Shown piece by piece: positions 49,882 to 62,000 of a stretch of 64,000 nt of DNA (the stretch's first letter is position 1; every line of letters begins with the position of its first letter). Position numbers and translations under genes: made by a program. Source of the DNA: Gordionus sp. m RMFG-2023. Lineage: Eukaryota; Nematomorpha; Gordioida; Chordodea; Parachordodidae. The notes under the pieces were generated by a model. It was not told the origin of the DNA. It saw nothing but the letters and a program-made list of their open reading frames with translations, and did not search any database. The stretch spans positions 12,400,052-12,464,051 of the forward strand of contig NC_088776.1 of NCBI RefSeq assembly GCF_954871325.1. Reading direction: 5' to 3'.

Positions 49882-51806
49882 ATGGTTCGGGAAAAGTCAA
49901 ATCCTGTGCGTTCCTATTTTAAATTAGATATCATAAAAAATCAATCTATTTGTAAAATAGAAAATTGTGGTAAGGTCTTAACTGGGGACCAACGACATAT
50001 AGAAAGATTCCACAATCGGGAATTCAAATTATTAAGAAAAAAGAAAGAAAATTTGACTATTAAAAAAATTCAAATAACGAAAACTGCAAACCAGTATAAT
50101 ACAATCCAAGATGCTTTTAAGTCCAACACTACTACAATACAAATCAATATAAATAAAGAAACTTTAATCCACTCCTGCACCGAGCTAATAACAGTTCACG
50201 GTAGGCCAATAAAATCAATTGACGACAAAGCATTTCGAAATATTATAGATCCAAATTATAGGATTGGGTGGAAATTTAACTATCAATTCGGAAAATATAC
50301 GCAATAATATTAAAAAAATGGCGTTAGATTTTTCGAAAAATATAAAAAAGGAAGTATATCAAAAACTTATTTCGTTAAAATTAGATATAGCAACTAGATA
50401 TGATAGGTCCATATTGGGGATCAATATTCAATTTATAAATAACGGAAAAATAAAATTAAGGACTCTATGCATGAAAGTGATTAAAGAACGACACACATCA
50501 GAATATCTTAAAAAAAATTATTCTAGATGTTCTAAAAGAATATGAAATAAAAATTGAGCAGATTTACACAATAACCACCGATAATGCAGCAAATATGATT
50601 AAGTTAATTAAGCTATTAATACTACACGATGAAGAAGATGATGACCTTAACGATTATTTAATTAATAAAGATTTAAATAATAATGATATAGATAATGATG
50701 ATTTAAATAATAATGATATAATTCATGATGAAAATAAAGAACCTTTTAATATTGAAAATATTAATCTTGCATCAAATGCCAGATCCATATTAATAGGTAT
50801 TAGATGTGCTTCACATACATTTCAATTAGCAATTAATGATTGCATTAAAAATTCAAATGAAATTGTCATTATAAATAAAGCAAGAAACATCTGCAAAAAA
50901 ATAAGAAATCAGACAACAATGGCTATTCTCTCAAAATTAAATTTGAAAAAACCACTAATAGATTGTTGCACAAGATGGAACTCTATCTATTTAATGAGAT
51001 TACTAGAGTTAAAAAAACTTTTGTCAAGAAATATCGCTCCAAAGCGATCGCGAAAAATGTTTATCAGATAATGAATGGAAAATAATTAGTGACATATTAA
51101 AAGCTTTATATCCAGCTTATGTTTTGACAAAATATTTACAAAGACAATTGACAATGGGCGATTTTTATGCTGCGTGGATCAAATGTCTCATGCAAACGAG
51201 TAAAATAGACACTCCATTTGCCAGACTTTTAGTTTCTATGAAAGCACGAGAAATAAATTACAAAAATGAAGTTTTTTGCTCTGCTATTTATCTCGACCCT
51301 AGATATAATGTATTTTTAACTTTTGAAGAAAGAGAGATCGCCAGAAAACATCTTTGTAAAACTTGGAACTTGATACAAAATCTAAATAATCAGAATATTG
51401 AAATTCTAAATACTATGCCTACGTGTTCGTATTCGAAGGATAATTTAGATGATGATTTTGAAGATTTATTAAAGTCGCATGAAAGTTTTAATAAGAATAA
51501 TTCTCAGGGCATCGAAAATTATAATAAATGTATAGAAATAGAATATATAATTCGGTCATTTGATAATATAGAGAGATTAGAAAAAGATACTATCTTTTGA
51601 ATTATTGGGAAAATGTAAAGAATAGTATGCCAGAACTTTATAAGTTAGCTATAACTGTGCTAGCAGTTCCAGCTACGCAGGTCTCCGTAGAAAGAGCATT
51701 TTCAAGCCTTAAGTTTATACTCTCTGCGCAGAGAACTAAATTAAATCCTGAAATATTAGAAAATATTTTAGTTATCCGTTCGAATTCTCTTTTTAAACCT
51801 AAATAG
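49882..51806 (+). pseudogene. hAT-Ac (BED finger) transposase, nearly complete
   Basis: It starts with ATG at 49882. A BED-type finger (CKIENCGKVL...HIERFH) occupies residues about 25-50. Then come NLTINSENIRNNIKKMA, LKLDIATRYDRSILGINIQF, the catalytic TTDNAANM, GIRCASHTFQLAINDC with its conserved C..H, DCCTRWNSIYLMRLLELKK, the MGDFYAAW and YLDPRYNVFLTF blocks, and the dimerisation domain NYWENVKNSMPELYKLA with VPATQVSVERAFSSL. About four single-base frameshifts (near 50265, 50515, 51015 and 51590), mainly in A or T runs, break the frame. A few could be assembly errors, so the element might be closer to active than it looks. Confidence 0.9.
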
Positions 51807-52203
51807 TATAGTATACATATTATTTTATTCATTATTGTATTTACGCATGTTTGTTTATATCTTATTTATTTATGAAATAAAAAAAAACTTATTTGTCTAA
51901 TTTATATTTCCTAAATTTAATAAAAATATCTATTAGATTATCATGGATAAATTAAATAAGAAATTATAAACTAAAAAGATTTTTCTCTAAAATTAATATA
52001 TACATGGTTAATGATTAATTTTTTTTAAAATTAAATTTATAAAAACCGGAACAAACCGAAAAGAACCGTTATAAATTATAAACCGAACCGATATGATTTT
52101 TTTTTAAAAAACCGAAATGGAACAAAACCTTTATAAAATTTTAAACTAAAAACCGGAACGAACCGAACCGTTATACTAAACGGTTCGAAACCCTGCGTTT
52201 ATC

Positions 52204-52383
52204 CTTGGCTTGGCATTCTGGACTACAGGAGTTGACACAATGCATCTGATAAGAGGAGTTTGAACAATAACCATCATTGACCACCTTATTGCAATAATCA
52301 GCATTTTTATCAACACATTTATCGTTATTTCGATCATCTCTATTTTGATCTTTATATTTTCGTTGTTTATTTTTTATAATCAT
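52204..52383 (-). pseudogene. ShKT-like domain segment interrupted by the hAT
   Basis: The minus-strand frame encodes a six-Cys ShKT-like domain: CVDKNADYC, NDGYCSNSS, MHCVNSCSPEC, which is the C..D...C...C...C..SC..C spacing of ShK domains. It is preceded by a basic Lys/Asn/Asp-rich stretch. The hAT at 48276-52195 lies directly after the last Cys. It resembles the ShKT exon at 59134-59001 and is probably a duplicate of it. I treat it as a fossil; whether it is still transcribed is unknown. Confidence 0.6.
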
Positions 52384-52429
52384 ATTTTTTTGTTATGAAT
52401 AATTTGTCTTTCCATTATTTGCATATATA

Positions 52430-52475
52430 TTCTTAGTTCGAGAACAATAACCTTGATTAACTAAGGTATTCAATT
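52430..52475 (-). pseudogene. Partial ShKT-like fragment
   Basis: The minus strand reads LVNQGYCSRTKN, closely matching LANQGYCSQLMDK of the ShKT exon at 59134-59001, with similar DNA around it. Only the middle of the domain is preserved, so it is a decayed duplicate. Confidence 0.55.
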
Positions 52476-52479
52476 GTTA

Positions 52480-53290
52480 AGAATGCACAGATATATTTTA
52501 TCTGATTGGGCCGATATAAATAACTTACAATCCGATAAAATGGTAAGTAAGTGAGAAAAGTATGTTTATATTTTAAAGATAAATATTTTTAAAATTGATC
52601 ACGAATAAGATAGAATTCTACCTATAAAAAATATTTTCGGAGAAAAAATTTGCAACAATTTTACTATTATATAAAAAGGATTTATCAAAAAAATATACTC
52701 TCTGCATTTTTATTGATGAATATATTTTAAATGACTTAAGCTATGATCGATCATGGTATTCATTGGAAAAAAAATAAAATTTAAACATATATAGCGAACA
52801 CAATCAGATTAATGATATCCAAAGCCATAGTTAAAAATGTTTGCTTGGCGACATTAAAGGAGTTCCACTATTTTTTAAATAGCATATTTTGATAATATCC
52901 TTTTTGTTATTTTGTTAAGTAATACTAGATTCGTTATTTTTAAAATGAGATTTGAATATGAAGTTTAGATTTTAGAAAATTAGGTAATATGTGTGTAATA
53001 TATGTTCAAATTATAATGTGTGAACGAACTGGACGTTATAAACATTTTATATGTAATATTTATACTTTTAAAAAATTATAATTCTGTTAAAGAGCTAAAA
53101 AAATTCGCCCAACGGGCCAAATTTTTTATTAGATGGCCGGGACCTCATTTCCCATATTACATTGGAAAGTTCGGCTACCCCCCAAGAAATTATTATAGTG
53201 ATCTACAAATATATTTATTTTGAGTATATTTTTATCTTTTCTATCTTTATAGTTTAGTATTTTTTCGTTATATGCTTATTTCTTATAATT
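52480..53290. other. Spacer, nothing recognised
   Basis: AT-rich sequence without a supportable feature. Confidence 0.45.
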
Positions 53291-54554
53291 AGTGCTGTTA
53301 AGTGTTAAGTAACGGTGTTATCATATTTGAAGAAAAGGAACGCCATTAGTTACCTTCTTCTAAAGGTAACATGTAACACGTTTTTTAACGCTAATGCAAA
53401 ACGTCTCTCGTTACTTAAAAATTTGGAAAAAACATTTTATTTTATTATAAAATACTTTTATTTATTTTTTTAATTTATAAATATTTAAGCCTAGTTTTTA
53501 ATTCAGATCAACCGCCGAATTTTTTAATTTTTATTTTAAATTTTCGTTTTAAATATTCAGTCAAGATTGTAAATCTAATTAGGTATGTTAATTCTTATTC
53601 TCTAATACTATAATTTATTTTATAAAGAATATTATTTCAGTCGTACATATTTCTTCAGATGAAGATGATTTACAGTGCCCTGGCCCCAATAGACTAATTT
53701 TTGTAAAAAAATTGGAAAATAAATTTGTTATATTTTTCACTTAATGTAATTATAAAGTATATAATACATAAAATCGACATTTATAACTATTTAAATATAG
53801 TTAATTTTGTTTATAAAAAAATATGTAAAAAGACTAATTTATGTAATAAAAATAACTATTTATGGTAATATTCATTTTTTATTTATTTTGTTTTCATTTT
53901 AATAATAGAATCATTTCTATACTATCATTCCTAAAGAGCGACTATCAAAAAGTATAAGTTTCGCCAACTAAATAATTTCTTACATATTTTTAATACAATA
54001 AAAATTATCAAATACTTGAGTATTTTTGGATTTAATAAGCGTCTAAAAGATTTTCTATTATTAGTATCCTTTATTTAGAAATTTATCAGAGAAAGACGTT
54101 TTTGTGATTGCAACTAGGGCATCTTTATTTGGTATGAGACTTCACCTTTACCATGAGTTTATCACATTGATGCATCAGCGGAATTTATATGGCCAGTTTA
54201 GTTAAAAATTGGGATGAATCATAAATTATATTTTCACTGCTATCTTAGTCATTAGTGTCTGGTGGCATAAAATTGTTGAAACAGGGGATAGAGCCTAAAT
54301 CATTATGATAAATGATGGATTATCTACCAAGGATATTGGCTGAGCTGTATTAATTGTATTGACAATGGCTTTAAGCTAGTATTAGAGAAATATTGGCATG
54401 TGCAATATTATTAATCAATTTAGCTTGAATTGTATTGGTCTTGGATGTAGTCTTCCTTATACTAAAATCAATGTTTTCCTATCTCTTTAAAACTGTTGGC
54501 ATGAACATTCTTATAAAATACCATTAGAATTTAAAAATCACAATTACATTTAAG

Positions 54555-57292
54555 TAGGGCTGGGAACCAATATTAAAAACCCAATATAAACAAAATATTG
54601 TATTGGTATTGGGTCTAAAATATTGGTATTGGTTTAAACAATATTTTCTATTTCTTGTATTGGTATTGCTATTGGTATTGGTTTATATTGGTATATATTG
54701 GTTTATATTGGTATTGGTTTAAATTCAAATTACTAATTAAAAGAATAGAAATAGTGATTATAAAACTCTTAATTTCTAGTTTTAAATAAACATGGAAAAA
54801 AAAATCATGAAGCATTACCATAAAAACAAGGCTAAGAACCAACTCCCAAAATTTTACTAAATCCAAATTCTTTTTTTAAACTAATATATTTTTGAAATCA
54901 ACAAACCAATCAAATAATAAACGTATATTTTGAAACTTTTTATTTAGCACAAAGAATATAGCAAAATGAATACACTAAAAATGTAACATAATTGTCTATT
55001 TATATAAAATATAGTGCAAAAGATTGTAATATAAAGAAAAAAATTTATGTATTTAAGAAGAATCCTTCATGCGCATCCAACTTTTTAAGCACATGCAAGC
55101 TTGGATAGTATGCTCATCTAGTGAACAACGTTGATCTGTTATAAGATACCTTTCTTCTGAAAAAGCCCTTTCAGAGCTAGATGAAGAAGCTGGAATTGCA
55201 AGATAATCTCTGGCAATTTTTGATAATATTGGATATCTATTTTTATTTAATTTCCACCAGTCTAATGGATTTGTATCATTATAAATTGTGGCTTCATCCA
55301 CATATTTGCTTATTTCTAAGTTATTATTGTTGTGACTAGGTTTAACCTGATATATTTTGTCAAAAAAGGATAATTTTTTGTTATTTTGTGTTTCATTTGT
55401 AGGTTCAGCTGAATTGTAATTATTTGTTTTATAAATATTATATTCATTGGTTAGACACCCAATAAGAGTTTCTATACTATTATGCTTTAATAAGTGACTT
55501 GATAGTTTGGGTCAATCATTGTTGAAATAATATATAGGTGTTTATTAAAATTATAGTATTTATTAAGTTTTGTCAAGGCAGCTAATGAAGCTGTCTTTAA
55601 AATAGCATTAGGATTATTATCATAACTCTCAACGTGCTCAAAAATACTGAAATATAAAGGAATGATTGTTGAAACTGATGGAGTATTAGCACATGAGGCC
55701 ATCTCTGTAGCAAAATTAAATGGTTCTAAAAATTCTCGGTATATTTCAATATTATTCCAAGCTAAGGCACTCATATAATATTCTTCATTAGTATTTTGTT
55801 GATGATTGGTATATATTGTGAGATAAGGTTTGAGCAATATAGCCCTTTCGAGCATTTGGTACGTTGAATTTCAACGTGTTGGTATATCCAAAATAGGGTG
55901 AGGAAATTTTAAATTTGGATTTTTTTCAAGATATGTTTTTTCAAGTTTATTAAATTTAGATATAGAAAGTTTAAAAATTTTTAAAAAATTTCTTATTTTT
56001 TTTAAAGTTGGATTTAGAGGTTCCAATGCAGCCATGACAGATAAATGGATAATATGGCAAAAACATTTGCACACATTATCAAAATTGTCTTTTAGTTTTA
56101 AAATTTTTAAAAATGCTAAATTATTACTAGCATTATCTAATGTAATACAAAAAAAATCAATTTCAAATTTTACTTTTAATACAGAATTAAAAATATTATA
56201 AATATTAATAGCATTATGTGCTGATTTAAAAGGAATAAAATCTAATAAATGATTAATTAATTTAAAATCATTATCAATATAATGAATGGTTATGCTCATA
56301 AAGGGTATTTTATTTGGAGAGGACCAAATGTCCATTGTTAAAAAATATTTAGAAGTAATTTTAGAAAGTACAGATTTTAAATTGATAAAAGATCTATGAT
56401 AATGTTTCATAATTTCTTTTTTAAGTGTTTTTCTAGAAATTAATGTTAATGAGGGGTTGCAAAAGCTTATTAAATTTTTAAATGACTCATTTTCAACCAT
56501 TGAAAAGGCTAAATTATTTTGAATAAAAAAGTCCATAATTAAATTATTTAAATTAGCTTTATTATTTACATTATTAATTAAAAATGATTTTATGGTGTTA
56601 ATTTTTTTACTGCCATTATTTATTATAAAGTTGGGTGGATGGATTTAAGATGTGTCCATAATCCTGAGGTTCCAAAATTGGGAATAGATAATTCTTTTTT
56701 ACATTTATTACAAATAGCCTTTTTTTTGTTATCACAACTAGTATAAAATTCCCAGATTTTTGCTGTATTTCGTCTTTTATTAGATATCGTTGATTCTTCT
56801 TGTTCATTATCGCTATTATTATTAGTATCAACATCATTCTATATTTATTAACTCGATTTGGTTTTCATTCATTATAATATCCTAAATGAATTAATAGATA
56901 AAATTGATAGATATCATATAGAAAACTTACTTCCATAATAAAAATAAACTATAATTATAAATAACACCAATATTGATATCACAGGAATATTTGGAAGAAA
57001 TAACAGATGTAATATGTTTATGAATGAAAGTAAAATATACCACGATATAATTATCCACGATATAATTATCCACGATATAATTATCCACGATAAAACCAAA
57101 TAATTTTATGTATTTATCTATTTTAAATTTTTAATATTGGTATTGGTTAAAATTGTATTTAAACAATATTTCAAAACCAATATATTTAGGTAATTGGTAT
57201 TGGTATTGGTTGTAAAAACAATACCAATATTTAATTATATATTGGTATTGGTATTGTAAACCAATATTATATTGGTATTGGTCCCACCCCTA
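54555..57292 (-). mobile_element. hAT element, nearly complete, with ATTGGT subterminal repeats
   Basis: Ends TAGGGCTGGGAACCAATA and (inverted) TAGGGGTGGGACCAATA with a perfect 8-bp duplication CATTTAAG. Both subterminal regions are arrays of TATTGGTATTGG (54590-54720 and 57125-57285). The 2738-bp body carries a ZBED-like transposase on the minus strand with few lesions. A 15-bp unit (CCACGATATAATTAT) repeats 3.5 times at 57039-57091. Confidence 0.95.
55053..56840 (-). pseudogene. ZBED1-like hAT transposase, few lesions
   Basis: Right to left: BED finger AKIWEFYTSC...CNKCKKEL...GLWTHLKSIHP (56770-56630), then FIQNNLAFSMVENESFKNL, the catalytic TMDIWSS and ITLDNASNN blocks (56330, 56140), CHIIHLSV, DIPTR with a stop in place of the usual Trp before NSTYQMLERA (about 55867), IPLYFSIFEHV, TMIDPNYQV, and the dimerisation domain DWWKLNKNRYPILSKIARD with IPASSSSSERAFS (55240-55140). 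There is one clear Trp-to-stop change, and frame interruptions at about 56640-56540 and near 55490. Probably inactive but young. Confidence 0.9.
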
Positions 57293-58984
57293 CATTTAAG
57301 TGTTTTTTAAAGTTAGCTACTAGATTTATTTGAGGTTACATTTTTTTTTACATATAAAACAAATAAATTTGTAGCAACCTTTTATTTTTACATTAATTTG
57401 TAAATATTTTTCAAATTTGTAAATGGAAAATATGTATTATTGTTATCAAGAATATTTTCTTCCAAATATTATAATCGTCTGACTCACTTACAACATCGAT
57501 TTCGATATTCATTTTCGATGATATTTTTGCACTAGATGAGATGATTTAGGTATATAATACAAATTGAAAATATAAATTTCAAGTTCAAAATAAATCATAA
57601 AAATTATAATTAATTATGGCATATTTAAATTATCATGTTTATAGTTAGCTATCGCTACCAAAAATGATAGCGTGCTACATAACAACTCTGCATAATAGTA
57701 CAAAATTTAACCCACTTTTAAAATGTATTTATTTCACTTTTACATATGATTATAACATTATTATTTTATAAAATAAATAAATGATGTTTATTTAATATTT
57801 TTTAAAAAAAAAATCTCGAAAATTCGCCATTTGAGATTTTTATTCGCATTTTTTTTTTCCCAGATTCTTTCCAAACGGAAATTTTAAAAATTCACATTTC
57901 AAAGTATTAAATTAGTTATTGTAGTATTTTGTACATATAACAACATTGATTTATATATAAAACTCATTATTTTATATATAATGCATCCTATTTTTAATTA
58001 TTATATTATTTATAATGGGCTTCAATGAATCCCATTATGTAGAATACCATCAACTGATGAAAGCAAATTATATTGATGAATTCTTTGCCTCAAAAGATAA
58101 TATGACACTTATAAACTTATTATATTCTCCCACATTGGAAACATGATCATCGATTAATTCCTACACCACCTATTGACATTAGTGAGCTTATGGGCTGAAA
58201 AATATCGGAGATGCTTACACTCCATAAAATATAATTCCATTATTTATAGCTAATTCTTCCGAAATTTTTGACATTTCAAACCCCGGGTATAAAACGGTAA
58301 AATAAATATTTTTTTTATTAGTAGTTATAGTTATTATTATTTTCAAGATTTATATCTGCCAATATTTTTTTAGCGATAAACATCATCCCGATATTCAAAT
58401 TGGATTGACCCTGGATAAGATTAGAGGCCAACCCTGGAAAATAGCTTGAACTTATTTTTAATTTGAGAAAAGGTCTTGACAAAGAAAAAGCAGACTTGAT
58501 TCCTTTTAAAAAATAACAAATACCAGATTGTTTTCTGATAAAGATAAAAAAATTGAGGAGGATCTGAATAAAAATTTTCTTGAAGTTGATAGAATAAACT
58601 TTTTTAAATAGAGATTATTGATTTTTCATAAATTCCCCCAATTAGGATTTATATTTATTAAATATAGTACAACTGTCTCATCCTCTGCGCCATTGAGTGT
58701 GTGTCTAGCACGACTAAAGCTGTTTTGAGCACTAAGCGCTCTTATTTATCTGATCATTATTTTGAAAATCAAATGTTTAAAATAAATAAAAAATGATTAT
58801 AAAATATCTTATCTTATAATATTATTTTTGTAATTTTATATAGGAAAAAAAAAATTATTTTTTTTATATATTTCATTTTTTAAATAATGAGTAACGTGTT
58901 AATTTTTTGAATAGCCAGTAACGTGCGTTCCTTATTTTACAAGGTGACGAGTAATGCTTTTATGAAGTAATGTTTACAGTACTA

Positions 58985-58990
58985 TTTATT
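58985..58990 (-). promoter_or_regulatory. Poly(A) signal of the CAP/ShKT gene
   Basis: AATAAA on the minus strand 10 nt after the stop at 59001, immediately next to the putative right end of the AGTAACG element. Confidence 0.5.
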
Positions 58991-59000
58991 TTAAATTTTT

Positions 59001-62000
59001 TTATAAATAACTTGTTCTCTTTCCTAGCTTGCATTCATGCTTGCAGGATTTGGCACATTTATCCATGAGTTGAGAACAATAACCTTGATTAGCTAAGTCA
59101 TCGCAATTAGAATATTCGTTTACACAAAATTGATCTATTAGATTTATATTATTGAATATATTAGTTATTTCTAGGTTTGGTCAATTAACCTAAAGTATAT
59201 TTGACCGGTCAAATACTTTAAAATGTAATTTTTGTGATAAAATATATCATCAAGATTGACAAATATGATAAAATAAAATGCAATATTTAACAGTTTTTAC
59301 TAAGTGCCCTACCTTAGAAATAACTTAACAAATCTGGCCTCAAAAAAAGATATCTATAATAAAAATATTTTTCTAGGTATACACATACCAAACAATTCTA
59401 TCTATTTTTTTCATCATAAAAATGGCCAATTTAAAATTAAGCAATCGAAGATAAAATTTTTTGTAAATACAATACCAATAAATATTAAAATGTTTACAAA
59501 GACTCTCTTAGCAAGCACGTCTCAGCCGTGAAAATCCTTATATAAAATTTTTTAGAGAACGCGCCTCATTGAAAATAATTAATGAGGCTTCATTTATATA
59601 AAGCTTTTGGAAATTTTGAACGGATATTTAATTCACATATCAAATTTTTTAAAATAACATCTATATAATTTACATTAATTACGATAAATGTTGTAACAAC
59701 TACAAAGAGCTTTAGAAGCACATGTCATTAAAAAAACTGTTTGTGAGTCAAAGTGATACTATCTTAGACGATGAATAGTTTTAAATAAATATTTTAAAAT
59801 TTTTAAATATGCTTCAACTGCCTATATGTTATATTGTTAATGAATAGGGAATTTGACCTATTTAAATATACATAACAATATTTTTTAATCGCGCAATCCA
59901 ATATTTTATCCACTAACGCAAGAAAAAAAAATGTTTGAAATAATTTTAAAAATTTCGATAAAATTGCCCTCAAAATACTAAGACTCATATCAAGGCTGGC
60001 ATCATAAGAATAAATTCATTGAAGCTTGGCATATAATAAAAGAACTGAATTTCTGCAGGGGTGATAATTAAGTCATTTTTGCTGATATAATATATATTCC
60101 ATTTAAAAGAGGTATCTTTGATAAGCAAAATATGTGGAATCCTATAGAATCTATAAACATTAATCAGATGTCGTCATCAAGCTGGTGGAGCCCTTCTTGT
60201 GTTTAAGGGAAGTGATAAATGTCATACAAACTTTTCCAAGTTTAGCTCATTTTTTAAAAGAAATTAGTCCGTTTGGAGTAATATTCAGGAAAAAACCCCA
60301 AAACGCTTTAAAACTGTAGATGCAGGAAAATTGGTTACAACTTATGATTAATTCAAAATATAAAAGAATATGATGATAATAACTTGGTTGAATCCTAAAA
60401 ATAACTTTTTCAAAGCAAATGAACATAATTTCTAGAATAAATCCATCAAAATATAGAATTTAATTATTGTCATTTATTTATGAAGATATTTCATTTATTT
60501 AATATTTTTCTTATCAAATAGTTAGTATCCCTTATAATAAAATTTGACCTGTTAAATACCCAACCCTAGTTATTTGTTCATTTGCGATCTATTTCTTATA
60601 TTGCATATAGAATATCTAGAGTAGTGGTCTGCAATTCTATCTATTCTAAGGTTAAACATTGAACAGGCTGTTAAAAAATATTTTAAAATAATGGGCAGGC
60701 GACTTTGAAATATTTTTCTTGTGAAATGTTTTTTATTTCATAATGAATATTTTATAAGTTTAAGTAAAAATACATTAAAATAAAATCAATAAAGAGACCA
60801 ACCAATAAAATACTTTTTAAACATCGGCGGGTTAGACAAAATTCTTAGATGAATGGGCGGGCGGCGAATATATTTAAAAAAAACTATGGGTGGGCAAGTG
60901 GGTTTAAAAATGTAAAAACAATGTAAAACCTACCCATTTTAAACATCTAACCTAGAGTATTCTCTAAAAAATTTTTAAATTAACAATAACTCGTTATTTT
61001 TAATTGATTATGAATAAAATTTTAATTTATTTATAATTCAAATATATTATTTATGATTTTTTTTTGAATTTTTATTCATCTTTATTTGAATTTTGGTTTA
61101 TCTTTTTTTGAATTTTGGTTCATATTTTAATAGAAAGTATTATTTTACCACACGATATTAATAATTTTCCAGCATACACACCATTTTTTGAACACTCACC
61201 TCCTTTTATGCAACCATTGCATGACTGAACATCTGATTTTTCATAAGGTTCGTAATATGGATCATGATTGCCACTGAATAATATTTATATAGTTATAAGA
61301 TATTATTTTCCCAGTGTTGTTAAACGCTCATTTAAAAAATAGTGCGCTACCGCTAATTTTTAAGAAAATACGCAAATAGCCAATATATTTAAAAAATAGT
61401 TAATGCTATTTTACGCTACTCTATGAAAAAAATTGGTCAATTTTTTAAGATGTAATTCAAACATTAGATAATATAACAATTTATTATTAATAGCGACTTG
61501 AAATAAAATAAGAAAAAAAATAACGTTTTATTTACTATTATATTAAATACACTTTAATAACAAAATTATTTCTATATTTTTATCCCCAAGTTTTGAGCGG
61601 CGATCACTAAATACAGAGGTAAAGGATCGAGATCAAAGGATTGACGATTCTGGATTCGATCCTAATTTTGGCAATTTATGAGAATATTTATGATTTTCGC
61701 TTAAATTGAGAATCTTGATCAAGATCAATTTGTTAAATATCCGATCCGCATACTAGCAGCAATAATTCCTCCAAAATTTAAGCTTAATTGACCTTATATC
61801 AATCTGCCGCAAAATCATTTGGTAAAAAAAAGTTAATTACCCATTTGGAAAACCTGCAAGATCAACCAATTGCAGATGCTTATTCAAATGATTATATAGA
61901 AAAAAACTTATACTTTCTTTGGGAAAAATTCTTCGCAAAATGCTCTTTCCTTTAATTTTTTTTTATATAATTAATATTTTGAATACTGACACATAAAAAA

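Larger units (their letters stand above)
48276..52195 (+). mobile_element. Near full-length hAT-Ac element, recently decayed
   Basis: Ends CAGGGGGTTCGAACCG and (inverted) CAGGGTTTCGAACCG with a perfect 8-bp duplication CGTTTATC. Subterminal AACCGAACCGTTAT words are dense at both sides (48290-48420 and 52045-52190). The body of 3920 bp carries an almost complete BED-finger transposase at 49882-51806 and a ~1-kb inverted repeat upstream of it. It interrupts a ShKT-like segment on the minus strand. The perfect target duplication and few coding lesions suggest a fairly recent insertion. Confidence 0.95.
53291..58982. mobile_element. Putative hAT-like element with AGTAACG subterminal words
   Basis: The left end, AGTGCTGTTAAGTGTTAAG, is followed by GTTAC/GTAAC words (AAGTAACGG, AGTTACC, CGTTACTT) to 53410. 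The right end carries AGTAACG, GTAACGTGCG and GAGTAATGC at 58885-58965 and, inverted, reads AGTACTGTAAACATTACTT. Ends match imperfectly and no target duplication is clear. Most of the length is the later insertion 54555-57292. A possible coding piece at 58374-58440 (DKHHPDIQIGLTLDKIRGQPW) is unrecognised. Confidence 0.4.
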
